DNA from: Isoetes taiwanensis
Lineage: Eukaryota > Streptophyta > Lycopodiopsida > Isoetales > Isoetaceae
NCBI GenBank assembly: GCA_021234155.1
Contig: JAJEKV010000002.1
Span: forward strand, 2,628,178-2,692,177
DNA: 64,000 nt
Reading direction: 5' to 3'
Positions 35,570 through 48,539 of this stretch are shown piece after piece (within the stretch, counting starts at the first letter, position 1; each line of letters starts with the position of its first letter). The position numbers were made by a program, and so were the translations under genes. Below the pieces are notes generated by a model. That model saw nothing but the letters and a program-made list of their open reading frames with translations, was not told where the DNA came from and did not search any database.

Positions 35570-36130
35570 TCGAAGTCACGGCGTGAGGGGCCGTGACAAT
35601 TTTGTGTTGGACTCACGCCATGGGGCCATGAGCATGTGGCAAAAAACCGTCGATAAAAAATGTCTTTAGATCTCACGATGAAAATATGCCACGCCTTAAT
35701 GGGCCGTGGGATGTGATGTGGTTCACGCCAGCAAGGGTCGTGAAAGAAAATCAAATTGTGCCACGTCGTGGGGCCGTGGTTATTTGAGGACGCCACACCG
35801 TGGGGCCGTGGGCTGAAGCTTTAAACACACGCCGTGGAAGGTCCACGCCGGGCGTTTTGAATCCTCGGCCACGCGATGGCCGTGGGCTAGGGTTTTGTAG
35901 ACCGGAAGCCACGCCGCGATGGCCGTGGGTCGCCGCTGATGCCGACAAAGCCCGGAATCCGCCCGGGTGCGGGATGATCCTCCAGGAAGTGTGGCCCGTG
36001 ATGGGTCGTGGACGCCAAGAGCATGGACGCCGCCATCGGCGTCGGGGGGTCGCACCGAAGGTCCGCGGAATAAAATTTGTCCACGCCAAAGGGCCGCGGA
36101 AACGTTTTTGTGTGCGCAGGTTTTGCCGCC
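35570..36130. repeat. Dispersed short motif array in the outer element (CACGCC/GGGCCGTGG)
   Basis: Between 35570 and 36130 a degenerate motif of the form ACGCCRTGGGGCCGTGR recurs about ten times at 40-70 bp spacing. It raises G+C sharply and creates overlapping open frames on both strands. The motif is partly self-complementary (CCACG with CGTGG). Confidence 0.65.
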
Positions 36131-39100
36131 GGATGATTTAGTTGGGGCATGCCATGCCCGTAGATAGATTGTTAACCGTGAGCCTTGCTTCAAAAGTTGG
36201 AGTCACGAAGTCAATGGGGTGCTGGTCAATGAAAAATCTGCGCTTGGCGCCGCTTTAGTTCATCCTCGATTGGTTTGGGGCAGCCAAAGCCGATAAGAAA
36301 ATTGCGCGAGCCAAGTATCTGCCCCGAGAAGTTGCTACCTGTGTGATGCCGGATATGGCAAATCAATTCATGGTATCTAGGTTGAGACGTTGATGAGCCG
36401 GCTACAGATATCGCAGACGAAGCAGCTACTTAACACGCCTTGTGTCTTTGATGCGGCATAAAATATTTTTACTCCTTGTGCAAATCGGCTGTTCCTGAAT
36501 GCTGTTTTGCTGCATTTAGAATGCCATAAGTCATTGCATGTGATATTTGCAGATGTCTTGAAGATCTGGCCATGAATGCTCAGCAGAAACAATCTCTGAG
36601 CTGGGAGAAAAAGAGGAACCAGGGGATTTTGATTTTGTGACGTTCCACATATTTATACGCATATTTAAGTATAAATACGTGACACGTCACTATGAATAAT
36701 TAATAGCACATTAATTATTCATAAGCTAAGGTTAGCTATGTTAATAATTAAATTATAAAGGTGGAAACCTAACCAAAACCCTAATTCGAATTTAGGGCTT
36801 ATCCTAATATTAAAAAGGGCTAAAATACCAAATTAGTTAATTTATGACATGCCACCTGGCCCAAATCGATTGGGCAAGGTAGGGTTGCCATTTTGGACAC
36901 CCAAATTAGGGCTTTTGTGCCCCACCAATTGGGAGCAATTGGGGATGGAGGAGGAGGAGCAACAGCAGCGCCCTCAAGTTAGTCGAGATGGAGCAGCCAA
37001 GACCGATTTGACTTAGTCAAGAGGTTACTATGTTGATTTATAGCATAGCCTCCTACGTGGTGTGTTCTCTCTCTGCTTTCTTTGTGGTTTACCCCGTTAG
37101 GCTAACCCTTGATTGATATGGTGAGTATTCTTTATCTCTAGTCTCCAGACGTGCTTTGGTTGATGGTTTAGTAGTTCTTTGCTTAGTTAGCACTCTCAGG
37201 AGATGGGGATTACGGGGTAGAGACCGAGCCCATGTATTGTAGTATGCCCTAGATAGAGCCCCAGATATTCCCATTAGTTGGGCGGCACATTGCACAAGAG
37301 CCCACCCCGGTCGTGGATGCTATGGAGTGACTTAGCACCAAATAAGGGACACAGCAGGAAGTGGGGGTGGGGTCTTGCACGAACATAAAAGGCTCCCGCG
37401 ACTCCTATAGTGGACTAGGCCTAATAGCCGCCGGTGAGCTAGGCGCGATCCAGCCGGGTATGGGTCCGGACACTCCACGGGTGTAGTTGGTGTGACCCGC
37501 ATGGGGCACCTTGCACTTTGAGTAGATTTAGGGCGCAGTAAAGTCGGTACGGATGCGGGGTCGCCGATGCGGCACGATTCTCTAGTCCACCCATGGAACC
37601 ACCGTGGATCCCGAAGGGGACGCTTCCCCGACCTCCGCCTCATCTGGACGGGACTTCATGAACCCCTCGTAGGCTCCTGGGGTGATACCTTGAGTCCGCG
37701 TGATCCCAAGGCTATAGTGACGCCCATAGCGATTGACTCATCCGCAGTGTGCACAGTGAGGGGCGGATGGAGTGGACAACCCTAGCCGATGTTCTATGCC
37801 GCCCAACGCCGTTATACCTCCTCGCCGATCTCTTGAGGCGTCGCCGCCGTCACCATCCTCATCGGAGTCCGAACCGGGTAGAACCTCGGGGTTTGGGGTG
37901 TTTTCTTTAGGTTTAGATGCATATTCTTTGTCGCTGGTACTTGGATGGATGGATGCCACCCTTCGTGGTGGTTATTTATATATGATTTATGATGTGTGCT
38001 AACATGTATTCACGCCTCAATTTGGAGCCCCATTGAAGGCGTGCGTAATGAATGACCTTTCCGTGTCCTTCTTTTCGCATCATATTATAGATGGCCCGAA
38101 ATAGACCGGAGGGTTCCCCGCTCATGGCGAGATGGTCATGGGAGGGGAAAGTCCTCGCATGTATAATGCCCGAGGGTCGATATGTTCGTGGAGCCCACAA
38201 AGGTATCGAGCCATTGATTTTGGTTGGACCGAATCATAGCATTCCACTCAAACCCTAACTCGCTAGTTCGGTAGTTAGGGGAGAGAATTAAGCAAGAGTG
38301 ATTGTTTAAGTCTTTCATGTTTGATTTAGTGCTAGGTTAAGGTAATAGACTGTAATTTCTAAGGAAGTCTAGGCCGCTGAGAGGACCCAAGTTTCGAGGG
38401 GCCATAACTTTTGTAGGTAGCTCCTGATGAAGGCGGTAAAACGGCTCCAATGGATCGGCACCTCTCAAATACCCTAGGGGCACGCCTCCCGAGGCAAAAA
38501 AACAACAACAGCCGAAAACAAAAAAGGGCTCGACGTATCCGGGGGTGTTTTTGAAAATAAAACGCCAGATAAGCATCGCCTAATACTTTCCATACGGTCC
38601 GGGCCAGATAAAAAATACGCCACCGCTTTTTTAAAAAAAATAATTTTTTCCATTTTTACGCTTTTAAACCCGTGACCTCCAACTTCCAACCCAACACTTT
38701 TTCCATCTTGCCAACTATCTTTATATAGTACATACATGTTCTATTACTTTGTTATACATATCTAATATTCTCGTTTTGTCCGGTTAGCGGTTTTTAAGAA
38801 AAGGTACATCATGGGATTGAACCCCTGACCTTATGCACCCAAGCCAACACCTTTACTAATAAGCCAACTTCTTTCTTGAAGTAATATAATGCTTTTTCTA
38901 ATACTTATAGTGCATCTATTCCATATCTAAATTAGAGGCATGTCTTTGGTAAACCCACCGAGGCAACAACTCCTCTTGAAGCAAGCTCTTCCGCCATAGC
39001 CGGAGTGCTCTTTTCTTGCCATTAGCCCATGGGAGACGACCTCTCTCCGCTATAGTCAACCTGGATAACCTGCTAACCATATATAAAGCTAGTATCCCCT

Positions 39101-42100
39101 AGGAATAAACCGACCAAATGGCACGACGTAACCTAGCAAGTCCGCCAACTTGTTATGACAACATCAACTCATTTGGTGGGACTAATTCGAATTTAATTAA
39201 CAACGACAGGGCAACTTCCTAGAATAGCAAATGGGTATTATATCCTTGATATTCTTTTATCACGGTAATAATACCCGCCATCTTTTCTCGACCTATAACT
39301 TTAATTATTTTTCCTTTGGTAGATGCCTTGATAACACAATTTCTTCGGCCTTGCCATGATTCAATCCATACTACATTCATATGCTTTATATTAGACCTTA
39401 TTCGACGTTATATAAGTAATGTTTTATAGACATATTTATAATTAACGGTGTCTGTCTCTCTAGTGTCTAAACCTTGACTCGCCTCATTTCCCAAAGAAAG
39501 GATTTCTTTTCAACCAACCAACCCGAGGGACTCCCATGCAAAGACCCTCTAAACCATGGGTAGCTTTAATCCTACCACGGTTCACTACTTCTTCTCAATG
39601 GTCGTGTTCTTTTTGTGGACCATTTTCCCGCACTCCTGTACCAACTCAGAATAATGCAGTGAGTGCTTGTGTTAGAACCCCCATAATAATGTCAACACTT
39701 TGTGCCGAACTTCACCATCTATATGGATGTCATTAATTATCTCAGGTCACACACGCTGTCAAAGTGACAAAGAGCCTACCCTCTTTGGAGTTGTTCTCCG
39801 CACATTCCAATGCCACCCAACCATTGTTGATTACTCACCTCCTTCTAGGGTACCTAGATAAGGTCCGAGCCAAATGTTTTCAACCATTATTTTAATGCCT
39901 AGACGCCTTTTAAGTCCCAAAAATGAATCTACGTGATTCCAAAGGATTACGTGAATATCCCAAAGGACAAGCACCACCCAAAGACCCCCTCAAGGTAGGC
40001 CTCCTCTATTCGGAGATCTTGTGTTCAAGTCTTTGGGGTCAGCTATATGTCCTCGGGGACACCGCCAATGTCATGGCATATAAATGCTATCTACCTATCT
40101 ATCTATTTAAAAAAAGGTCCTTGGTGAACTCAATTCACCATATTGTCCAAGACATGGACGTCTTCTTCCCTAAGCCATGCACCAAATCTTTAAGGAGTTT
40201 TTCACTCTCGCTACCTTTCAAGCCGCTAAGTCTACCTTTTGTATATTAGCAATGACCACCCTTCATGTTAGATACCTTTCTATCCAGGTTGCTAAATATC
40301 ATGCATCGTGGTCCCTTTTTTCACAATATGTTTTCTACGCCTATGGCCAATTTTCAAAGATCCCGCCCTTACATCCGCCACATCGTATACAAATCATCCT
40401 TTAGTTGTGATCTATATTCAATAGAGTCACCAATCCAATTACTCCTTTTATTTTATCCGTTAACCGCCTTGTGGCTTCCAAGCCGCTATTATATGGCCCT
40501 TATGTTGTAAACCTACCTATCATTGGGGGTTATGATCCAACGTTGTCCTACATCCTCGAAATGTTAGTCATTACATTTCTCTGTCATGATGTTATGCTGC
40601 TGTTCTAGCATTCCAAATGACTTGGCATCTTCATTTAAGCCATAGTCATGGCCTAAGAGCGGGTGAGCCTTCGTAAATTACCTGGAGTCATCAAGGTGCT
40701 TGCCTTGTATTTTGTAAGCCTTTCTACAATTACCTACGTCTAATATAACCCGGGCTTGTATCAATGTTCGAGTCCTGTATATGTTAACTTGCACCCCCCC
40801 ATGTAACCCATGGCGTCAACTCTGCCTGATCTAGGTATGGATCATGTGGGAACGCTAGTCTTAGGTGTCTATGCAAGACACATCCGAACATTTAGCAGGT
40901 AACTGTTATTCGCTACTTATCCTAGAATTGTATTATTGTACTACTCAACCCCACTACCTTAAGCTTTATTCCATTGGCCGTTGACATTTATTTCCAAGTG
41001 CCAACTACCACATCATACCCTAGCACGCAACGGATTGACGGTCCTTTGCACATTTCGAACGATCTCCGTGATCCTTCATCAAGAACTTTAGGATACGCCG
41101 TTTTCCTCCGGTGTCGCCACCTAAATTACCTCCCCTAAGATGTTTATCGTGATCTCATACATGGTATGTACATAATAAACATATCTCCACATCCCACAAT
41201 GCTAGAGCTCTGCTCTAACTTAGCTATAGTGTAAGCTTGGTAGTTCCTTGAAACAAAACCTATTGCCTATGTACCTTTATCCTGTGGCTGTGCCACCTAC
41301 TTCCCAAATGGACAGGGGCCAACTCTATGTTGGACTTGTATATGCTGCCTATATTTGGATAGGGTCTCTACTTATTTCAACCATTCCTTTAGTGCCTGAT
41401 GGTACTTTAACCCTGTACATAACCTATGGTTTCCCCCACGGGATTATGCCATAATTTCGGGGGCTATTACCCACACATGCAGCTTTTCTAAAGGCTTTTT
41501 CATACCACCCATGCTTAGGATCCTTTATGTTCCATACCACCCATACTTAGTTACAATTAACCTATTTTTTATTAAAAACCCAATGTTTCAATCTTCGTTA
41601 GTAACCGCCATATGATTATCCAATTCCTTACCCTCTTAAGAGTTTCAAAGTCAGAATCTCTAACGGGTCTATGCCTCAAGGCAACGGATCCTCCACCTTC
41701 TACTTCAGTACCTGCAATTGTTCCTCGCGAGTAGCGTAACTCTTAAGATATATGGACTACTAGTCTATATAATCTCACTCCTTGTAATCTACACACCTCG
41801 TCTTGATTTTTATCGGGACTTGGATTGCAATGTATTGCCCTCCTCTCGGTTATCCCTAAAAGTATAATCGTCAAAGTCATCGCATTCCTTCTTTTCTTCC
41901 ATCGTGGGATGCGATATTTTATACATCTTCTTATTTTCCAAAACTAAATAAATGCTCTCAAATATAACAATGAAGTAACTTCATTGGTATCTAGAACCTT
42001 TGAGTAGCTAAGCTCTCATTAGCGGTTATTCCAACACTGCTCCAACCATCCCTGGATGTTTTTGAATGTAACATCACCGTATATGCTAGACTTACTCTAG

Positions 42101-43404
42101 CTATTCTCGCCATTTAAACTCTTTTCATCTCCCTTAGTACGACGATATCTAAGATAGTCAACTTCAACCATTGGGATAACTTGAATGCTTATCTCCGTAA
42201 AGCATACCTAACCCAATATCTTCGTGATATAAGCATATCATTACGCCATTCTTTAAACCTTGTCAAGCAATATTTCCCCACTACATAAATATTCTACTAT
42301 CTTTTAATATGATATACATCCTAATATCACAATCGACATCCTCGATAGGATCACCACTATAGTATTTGATACTACTAAATCCTTCCTACATCCAGGACCG
42401 CTACGTTATATGATATAGTAACATGTGTGCACCAACCCTAAGTCTAGACTCCTATGTAACTTGTTGACATAGGCATCTAGCTATATTCATACTTGCGGCC
42501 AACTTATTTCCCCAACTTGGTTATCTAGTACCATATACATGTTGTGGTTTCACACCACTAACCTTACTTTTGCCTTCGTCCTCAAGCTCTAGTCATAACT
42601 TCCACAGGGGCAAATGCCAACCTAAGTCCCTTGTGGACATGTTTCATCTCTAGTATAACAACTCTTATCTTCATTTATAGGGAATGTGAACTAAAAGTTC
42701 TACTATATATCCTATCTTCTTTTAGTTATGTTTTACTATTAAATGGTCCTAGTACACATATATCAACGGGAGTTACTCCTCGATACACACACGATACCAA
42801 GTCCGAGCACATCCTCCTTGGTGAGATGTTCATTGGGTGCCTACCTTGTTCATACTCCGGACTTTGGTACATTCAACGTGTCATTCCAAACTTCTATACT
42901 TGAAACGTTGTTTACAACAACTTTCAAGCACCTCTTCTCTCCCACTTGTCGTGTGGGTACATTACTTGCCTTCCTAATGTATCATTACTTCAAGGTCAAC
43001 TTCCATTCATAATCTAGCTTCACCAAAGATCCAACATACCTTGCACCTTTTCGATGATTCTGCTTGTTCCTACCAATTGTCGCCTTCTCTTGACCTTATG
43101 TAGAAATTACGCTCCACACTATCCTCTAGTTCATATATAAAGATCTCGATGCTCCCAACATAATATGTGTCCGCTTTCCTTAATTTATACCATGCATAAT
43201 GGTCATGCATTTGACCAATGTCATTAAAAGCGTGATCCACGGGTTACGTGGTCTTCTTAGTCGCCTATAATCTTGCGCTTTTATTTCACGCTAGAACATC
43301 AATCTCTTTACCAAACACAATGTATATGTAATTTTATAATCCATAGCTTATGGATCGATATCCTCATACACCATGACCTTCAAGGTCCCATGGGGGGATG
43401 ATTT

Positions 43405-43433
43405 AATATATTTATTTATTTATTTATTTATTC
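43405..43433. repeat. TTTA microsatellite
   Basis: A short run of TATT/ATTT units inside the interior of the nested LTR element. Confidence 0.8.
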
Positions 43434-44859
43434 TCCGCCATTCCGCGAATCATACCTCGATTCAAGTAGCAATAGTTATAAAGTGTCGGACATGCTATAC
43501 CTTCACCACCATTGTCAAAACCTACACTTCTAAAGTGATCTCCCTTTCATGAGCTGGGTACTTGTAATCCAGTTTCCACCTTAGCATAGTACCTCCTTAA
43601 CATGGTCTATAGTAGATAATCATAAACCACTTCTCCAACGTATATATGGTGCTATCCAAATTTTCTACATTGAATAGCAATCTAGATGCCGCATAATAAA
43701 TCAATCCTCGTAATTATTAGGTCCAGTATTTCACTTAGATACCAAACATCGTCATACCAATTTTCTCGAGTATCCATCCAAAATAGGGATATTTTAACAC
43801 TCCTTATTCCCAACATTCAGCGCTTCTACTTCGAGTAAGAGCCCAGGACCTGCTCAGTCATCGCCATATAACAGGCTCAGCACAGACCAGGCATGCTTTC
43901 GATGCTTCCGCCGTAGACACCATGGTCACAACTGGTCTTCTGTGATATAGGACGTTTGCATAGCCATAGCACTGCCGGATAGCGACCGGTGTGGTACCAA
44001 TTACGTCGAATGTATATGTCAGCTGTACCTGTGCCCTGTAAATATAGCAGTGTCTGTATGTGTGATAAATTTACGAAAATAGCAATAAGATAAATAAGTA
44101 ATTCAAATGTAAGGATATCGGGACGTCTAACCAATGAATTAATATGTGTCCTCATGTGATTATAATCTATGCTAAAGATAGAGGGTGTGAGTGTGGAAAC
44201 ATTAACGATAATCCAAAGGAGCAAACTATTTAAACATATAATCAAATATAATAGAAGGAGATAAGTATGTATGTCTTACACAAACTTCGGAGGGAATAAC
44301 GAGACTTAGATTAGGTTATAACAAGGTTATGAATAATAAGTCATGAACAACGCCCGCAATCTGACTTAATATTAAAGTATATAGGTAAGACTGCCCGATA
44401 CAAAGATAATATATAGTTGTATTAAAGGATAAGTATAACTGCCAGGACCTATTAAATAATCGAGGATAGGAACATAATGAGTTCTTAAAAACTCAGAAAA
44501 AAAATAGGAAAACAAAAATTTGCTACAAAATTAAAGTAGGGATGGCTGAATGAAATGAATTACAAAGTGAAGCGAAATATAATACACCTACACACACAAG
44601 TTAATATCCTTAGAATGACTTTCTACTAAACAAAGGCGAGGTTAATAACTCTGCATTATAATATAACAACAAATAGCAGCTTCTTTATATCTATACCTAT
44701 CTTTAATATATAATCACACTTACGTATGTATAGAAGGAACGATTTCTAAAATAGATAGATCGTGAACTCGCCACCACCGATAATGAAACAAAGGAGATCG
44801 TTCACTTTGACAGGTCCTAACCGATGATCACGCCCGATCTATCCGTGACATTAAAAATC

Positions 44860-44992
44860 TCTTCTTCTTCTTCTTCTTCTTCTTCTTCTTCTTCTTCTTC
44901 TTCTTCTTCTTCTTCTTCTTCTTCTTCTTCTTCTTCTTCTTCTTCTTCTTCTTCTTCTTCTTCTTCTTCTTCTTCTTCTTCTTCTTCTTCTT

Positions 44993-45022
<30 letters not shown>
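44860..45022. repeat. (TTC)n microsatellite, about 54 units
   Basis: An uninterrupted CTT/TTC run of about 160 bases close to the 3' LTR of the nested element. The poly-Ser and poly-Lys frames across it are artefacts. Confidence 0.98.
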
Positions 45023-45023
<1 letters not shown>

Positions 45024-48000
45024 TATCCCAAAGTTATAAATTGCACATTACAAGTCATTTCAAACTTGATCACTTTGAACATGACAACGCCTCAGGTGAC
45101 TTATAATCTCACGCCATCTCTTAAGGAGGGAGACTTCCTTCCAATGTATGATGTGTTGCCCCGCAACAAGAGTAATCTTGATGCCGAGGACGATCATTTT
45201 TAAGGTGGGGGAGAATGTGACGCTCCACATATTTATACGCATATTTAAGTATAAATATCGTGACACGCCACTATGAATAATTAATGGCACATTAATTATT
45301 CATAAGCTAAGGTTAGCTATGTTAATAATTAAATTATAAAGGTGGAAACCTAACCAAAACCCTAATTCGAATTTAGGGCTTATCCTAATATTAAAAAGGG
45401 CTAAAAATACCAAATTAGTTAATTTATGACATGCCACCGCCCAAATCGATTGGGCAAGGTAGGGTTGCCATTTTGGACACCCAAATTAGGGCTTTTTGTG
45501 CCCCAATTCGAATTGGGAGCAATTGGGGATGGAGGAGGAGGAGCAACAGCCAGCGCCCTTCAGTTAGTCGAGATGGAGCAGCCCAAGACCCATTTGACTT
45601 AGTCAAGAGGGTTACTATGTTGATTTATAGCATAGCTCTGGGTGTGTTCTCTCTCTTTTCTTTGTGGTTTACCTCGTTAGGCTAACCCTTGATTGATATG
45701 GTGAGTATTCTTTATCTCTAGTCTCCAGACGCGGCTTTGGTTGATGGTTTAGTAGTTCTTTTGCTTAGTTAGCACTCCTGAGATGGGGATTACGGGGGTA
45801 GAGACCTCTGAGCCCATGTATTGTAGTATGCTCCTAGATAGAGCCCCTCAGACATTATTCCCATTAGTTGCGGCTCAGTGCACAAGAGCCCACCGAAATC
45901 GGGATGCTATGGAGTGACTTAGCACCAAACAAGGGACACAAGCAGTGAAGTGGGGGTGGGGTCTTGCACGAACATAAAAGGCTCCCCGAGACTCTACAAA
46001 GGGACTAGGCCTAATAGCCGCCGCTGAGCTAGGGCGATCCAGCCGGTATGGGTCTGACACTCCCCAGGTGTAGTTGGTGTGACCCGCATGGGGCACCTTG
46101 CACTTTGAGTAGATTTAGGGCAGTAAGCCTGCACGATGCGGGGTCAGCTGGAGCGCACGTATTCTCTAGTCCACCCATGGAACCACCGTGATCCCGAAGG
46201 GGACGCTTCGACCCCGCCTCATCTGGACGGACTTCATGAACCCCGTAGTAGGCCTCTCGGGGGTGATACCTTGAGTCTAGCATTATCCCGAAGGTTATAG
46301 TGACGCCATAGCGTGATTGGACTCATCTCGCAAAGTGTGCATGTGGAGGGGCGGATGGAGTGGACAACCCTAGCCGATGTTCTATGCCATATAACGCCAA
46401 AGTTATACCTGCCTCACGATCTCTTGAGGTCGAGCCGCCGCCCATCCTCATCGAGTCCGAACCGGGTAGAACCCGGGGTTTGGGGTGTTTTCTTAGGTTT
46501 AGATGCATATTCTTTGTCGTTGGTACTTGGATGGATGTGCCACCCTTCGTGGTGGTTATTTATATATGATTTATGATGTGTGCTAACATGTATTCACGCT
46601 TCCGCGACGTAGGAGCCCCATTGAAGGCGTGGGCCGAATGACCCCTTCGTGTCCTTCTTTCGGGCATCATATTATAGATGGCCCAAAATAGACGGAGGGC
46701 CCTGCTCATGGCGAGATGGTCGCCATGGGAGGGGAAAGTCCCCGTATGTATACGTCCGAGGGTCGTATATGTTCAGGGAGCGTCACAGATTTTGTGTGCA
46801 AAGAAGGGCTTGCAAAAACGCTGATGCTCTGATGATTGAGGTGAGTCGTGAGGAAGCCAAATAGATGGGATCATATTGTTGAAAAATGGCTCAGATTTGA
46901 GGCAACCGAAAACTTTGTGAAAATGGGTAGGTATTAGAAAAAAACGTTGCAGTGCCATTGAGATAGCCATGATTGGCGGCAGACATTACTCCCAGAAACG
47001 AAACATGGAATAGAGCCTCTGCTCTGGTTGTGTGAACAAAGCAATATCAAACTTGCGGAAAAACTTCTGAACAAGAACCCTTGTGCTTGAATCTGCAGAT
47101 GGATTTCAGAACAGAGCTAAAAATTTCCTCTGGTGCTTTTGCAGGTACAAGGGACGGTGAAGTTGATTCGATTCGCCTGGAATATGGCTGATGAGACCGT
47201 GTATTTCAGCCCAGAAATTCTGAAAGAGCCGTTGGGCCTCCTTTGTTTTTGTGGCTCGGTTGCGGTGGCTGAGAAAAAAATCCCAAACATCCTTGAAACT
47301 GCCCATTACCAGATTAGAAACACTTGAAGGTGCCTATTAGCAGATCAGTGTATGTGCTGACAGTGCAAGAACGCCTTGTGTTGGTTTGAACCATAGGGCT
47401 AATAAATGCCCTTGTTTTTACAGAGATAGCGCCAAGGCTGTAGAGCGAAATCAGGTTGTGACGATAGACCCCTTCACCTGAGGAAGGAAAATACTTCAAC
47501 CAAGAAAACTGATGGGCAGGTGGACGGAGCAGAAGATATGAACAGAGGAAAAAATATCCCTGTAGTATCCCTAATGGGATTGGTGCCTCGTTCAGAACGA
47601 TGGGGCTTAGCCGAAGATAAGAAGGGCACCCAAAAGAGAAGATCCCTGAAGAATGTGTACAAATATGGCTGCTTGATAGAAATATGCACAAAACAGAGTA
47701 ACGAGATTTCCATGATATAGGAGGAAAAATGTCGATGAAAACCCAAGTGTTTGAGAAAAAGAATTGCGCCAGAAGTTGTCCCGGATTGGTCAAATATCAT
47801 AGAAGATGGTGACGAAAAACAGGCTGAAGACCCGAAGAGCATCTCCAGCACTTTTTTAGACAAGAGGCAGATATAAGAGATAGCAAGCCAAAAAATTTGT
47901 CGATGAAGAACCAAATAGGAACTGTATTTTGCCAAAAACCAGTTTTGCCCCAAATATGGGCAAATATCAGAGAGGTGAATCCAAGTAATTGTCGATGTAG

Positions 48001-48539
48001 AACCAATATTTTTGCTGAAAAACTTTTGGAGATGCTTGAAAAGAAAACAAAGGATGATCATGAGCCCAAGAGACCCCGGCATGAGGCGCCAGTGTTGATA
48101 TTTGGGGTTCTTGGCATCACCTTGCAGCAGCAGTCCATGACTGTCGGATGCCACAAGGCTGCCACAAATGCTCATGGATCAACAAAAGAAGGTGGGAAGA
48201 AACTCCAAGAACAAGAACAAGAGAAAGAATGAACAAAACATAATCATATTGATGCTCCAAAAGGAGGTGCTCCAAAACGTGAGCAAAAACCTAAACAATG
48301 AGAGGAAATGCTCTCTCTAAATAATAGAGCAAAACCCTAACCCTAAATGACATCTCACCTACCACAGATCTAGGCTAAATCTGGGCCATAGATTGTGGGG
48401 TCCAATATGACAAATACATGTGGCCTATGCCACCTACCACATATGTGGGCTAAATCTGGGCCCTAGATCAAGTGGTCCAATGTGATAAATACATGTGGCC
48501 TATGCCACTCATACATATGTTTAGCCCAAAGGGCTAACA

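Larger units (their letters stand above)
36636..46787 (+). mobile_element. 10.15-kb LTR retrotransposon nested in the outer element
   Basis: A fossil element on the plus strand. The 5' LTR is 36636-38199 and the 3' LTR 45216-46787, about 1.57 kb each; the ends TGTGACGCTCC and GGAGCGTCACA form an 11-bp inverted repeat in the 3' copy. A perfect 5-bp target duplication GATTT lies at 36631-36635 and 46788-46792. The primer-binding site at about 38200-38213 resembles GGTATCAGAGCC; a purine tract AAGGTGGGGGAGAA precedes the 3' LTR. In the 7-kb interior I find no recognisable gag, reverse transcriptase or integrase, so the family is undetermined (termini suggest Ty3-like). The LTRs differ at well over 50 positions, many of them short indels. 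Confidence 0.88.
34283..48539 (-). mobile_element. Non-coding LTR retrotransposon (LARD-like), host of a nested element
   Basis: A fossil element on the minus strand. The 3' LTR is 34283-34729 and the 5' LTR 48093-48539, both 447 bp with TGTTGAT..GCTAACA ends on the plus strand, differing at about three positions. The primer-binding site at about 48074-48091 reads TGGCGCCTCATGCCGGGG on the minus strand; a polypurine tract GGTGTGGTGGGGGGGAG is at 34730-34746. The flanks GCACC and ACACC are a near-perfect target duplication. Without the nested insertion the interior is about 3.2 kb (46793-48092 and 34730-36635) and shows no gag or pol domain, so it depends on another element's proteins. By its LTRs it looks recent. 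Confidence 0.88.

Noticed and set aside
35272-36193. Several overlapping open frames of 60-174 codons on both strands
   Set aside because: They come from the G+C-rich motif array in a non-coding LTR element; no domain is seen and all frames are equally open.
39536-43012. Open frames of 65-110 codons inside the nested LTR element
   Set aside because: None contains a retroelement motif, and the strand is C/T-biased, which lengthens chance frames.
44824-45082. Poly-Ser (+) and poly-Lys (-) open frames
   Set aside because: They are translations of the (TTC)n microsatellite.
47474-48175. A 233-codon minus-strand frame
   Set aside because: It starts inside the LTR and runs into the non-coding interior; its composition is not gag-like and no motif is present.
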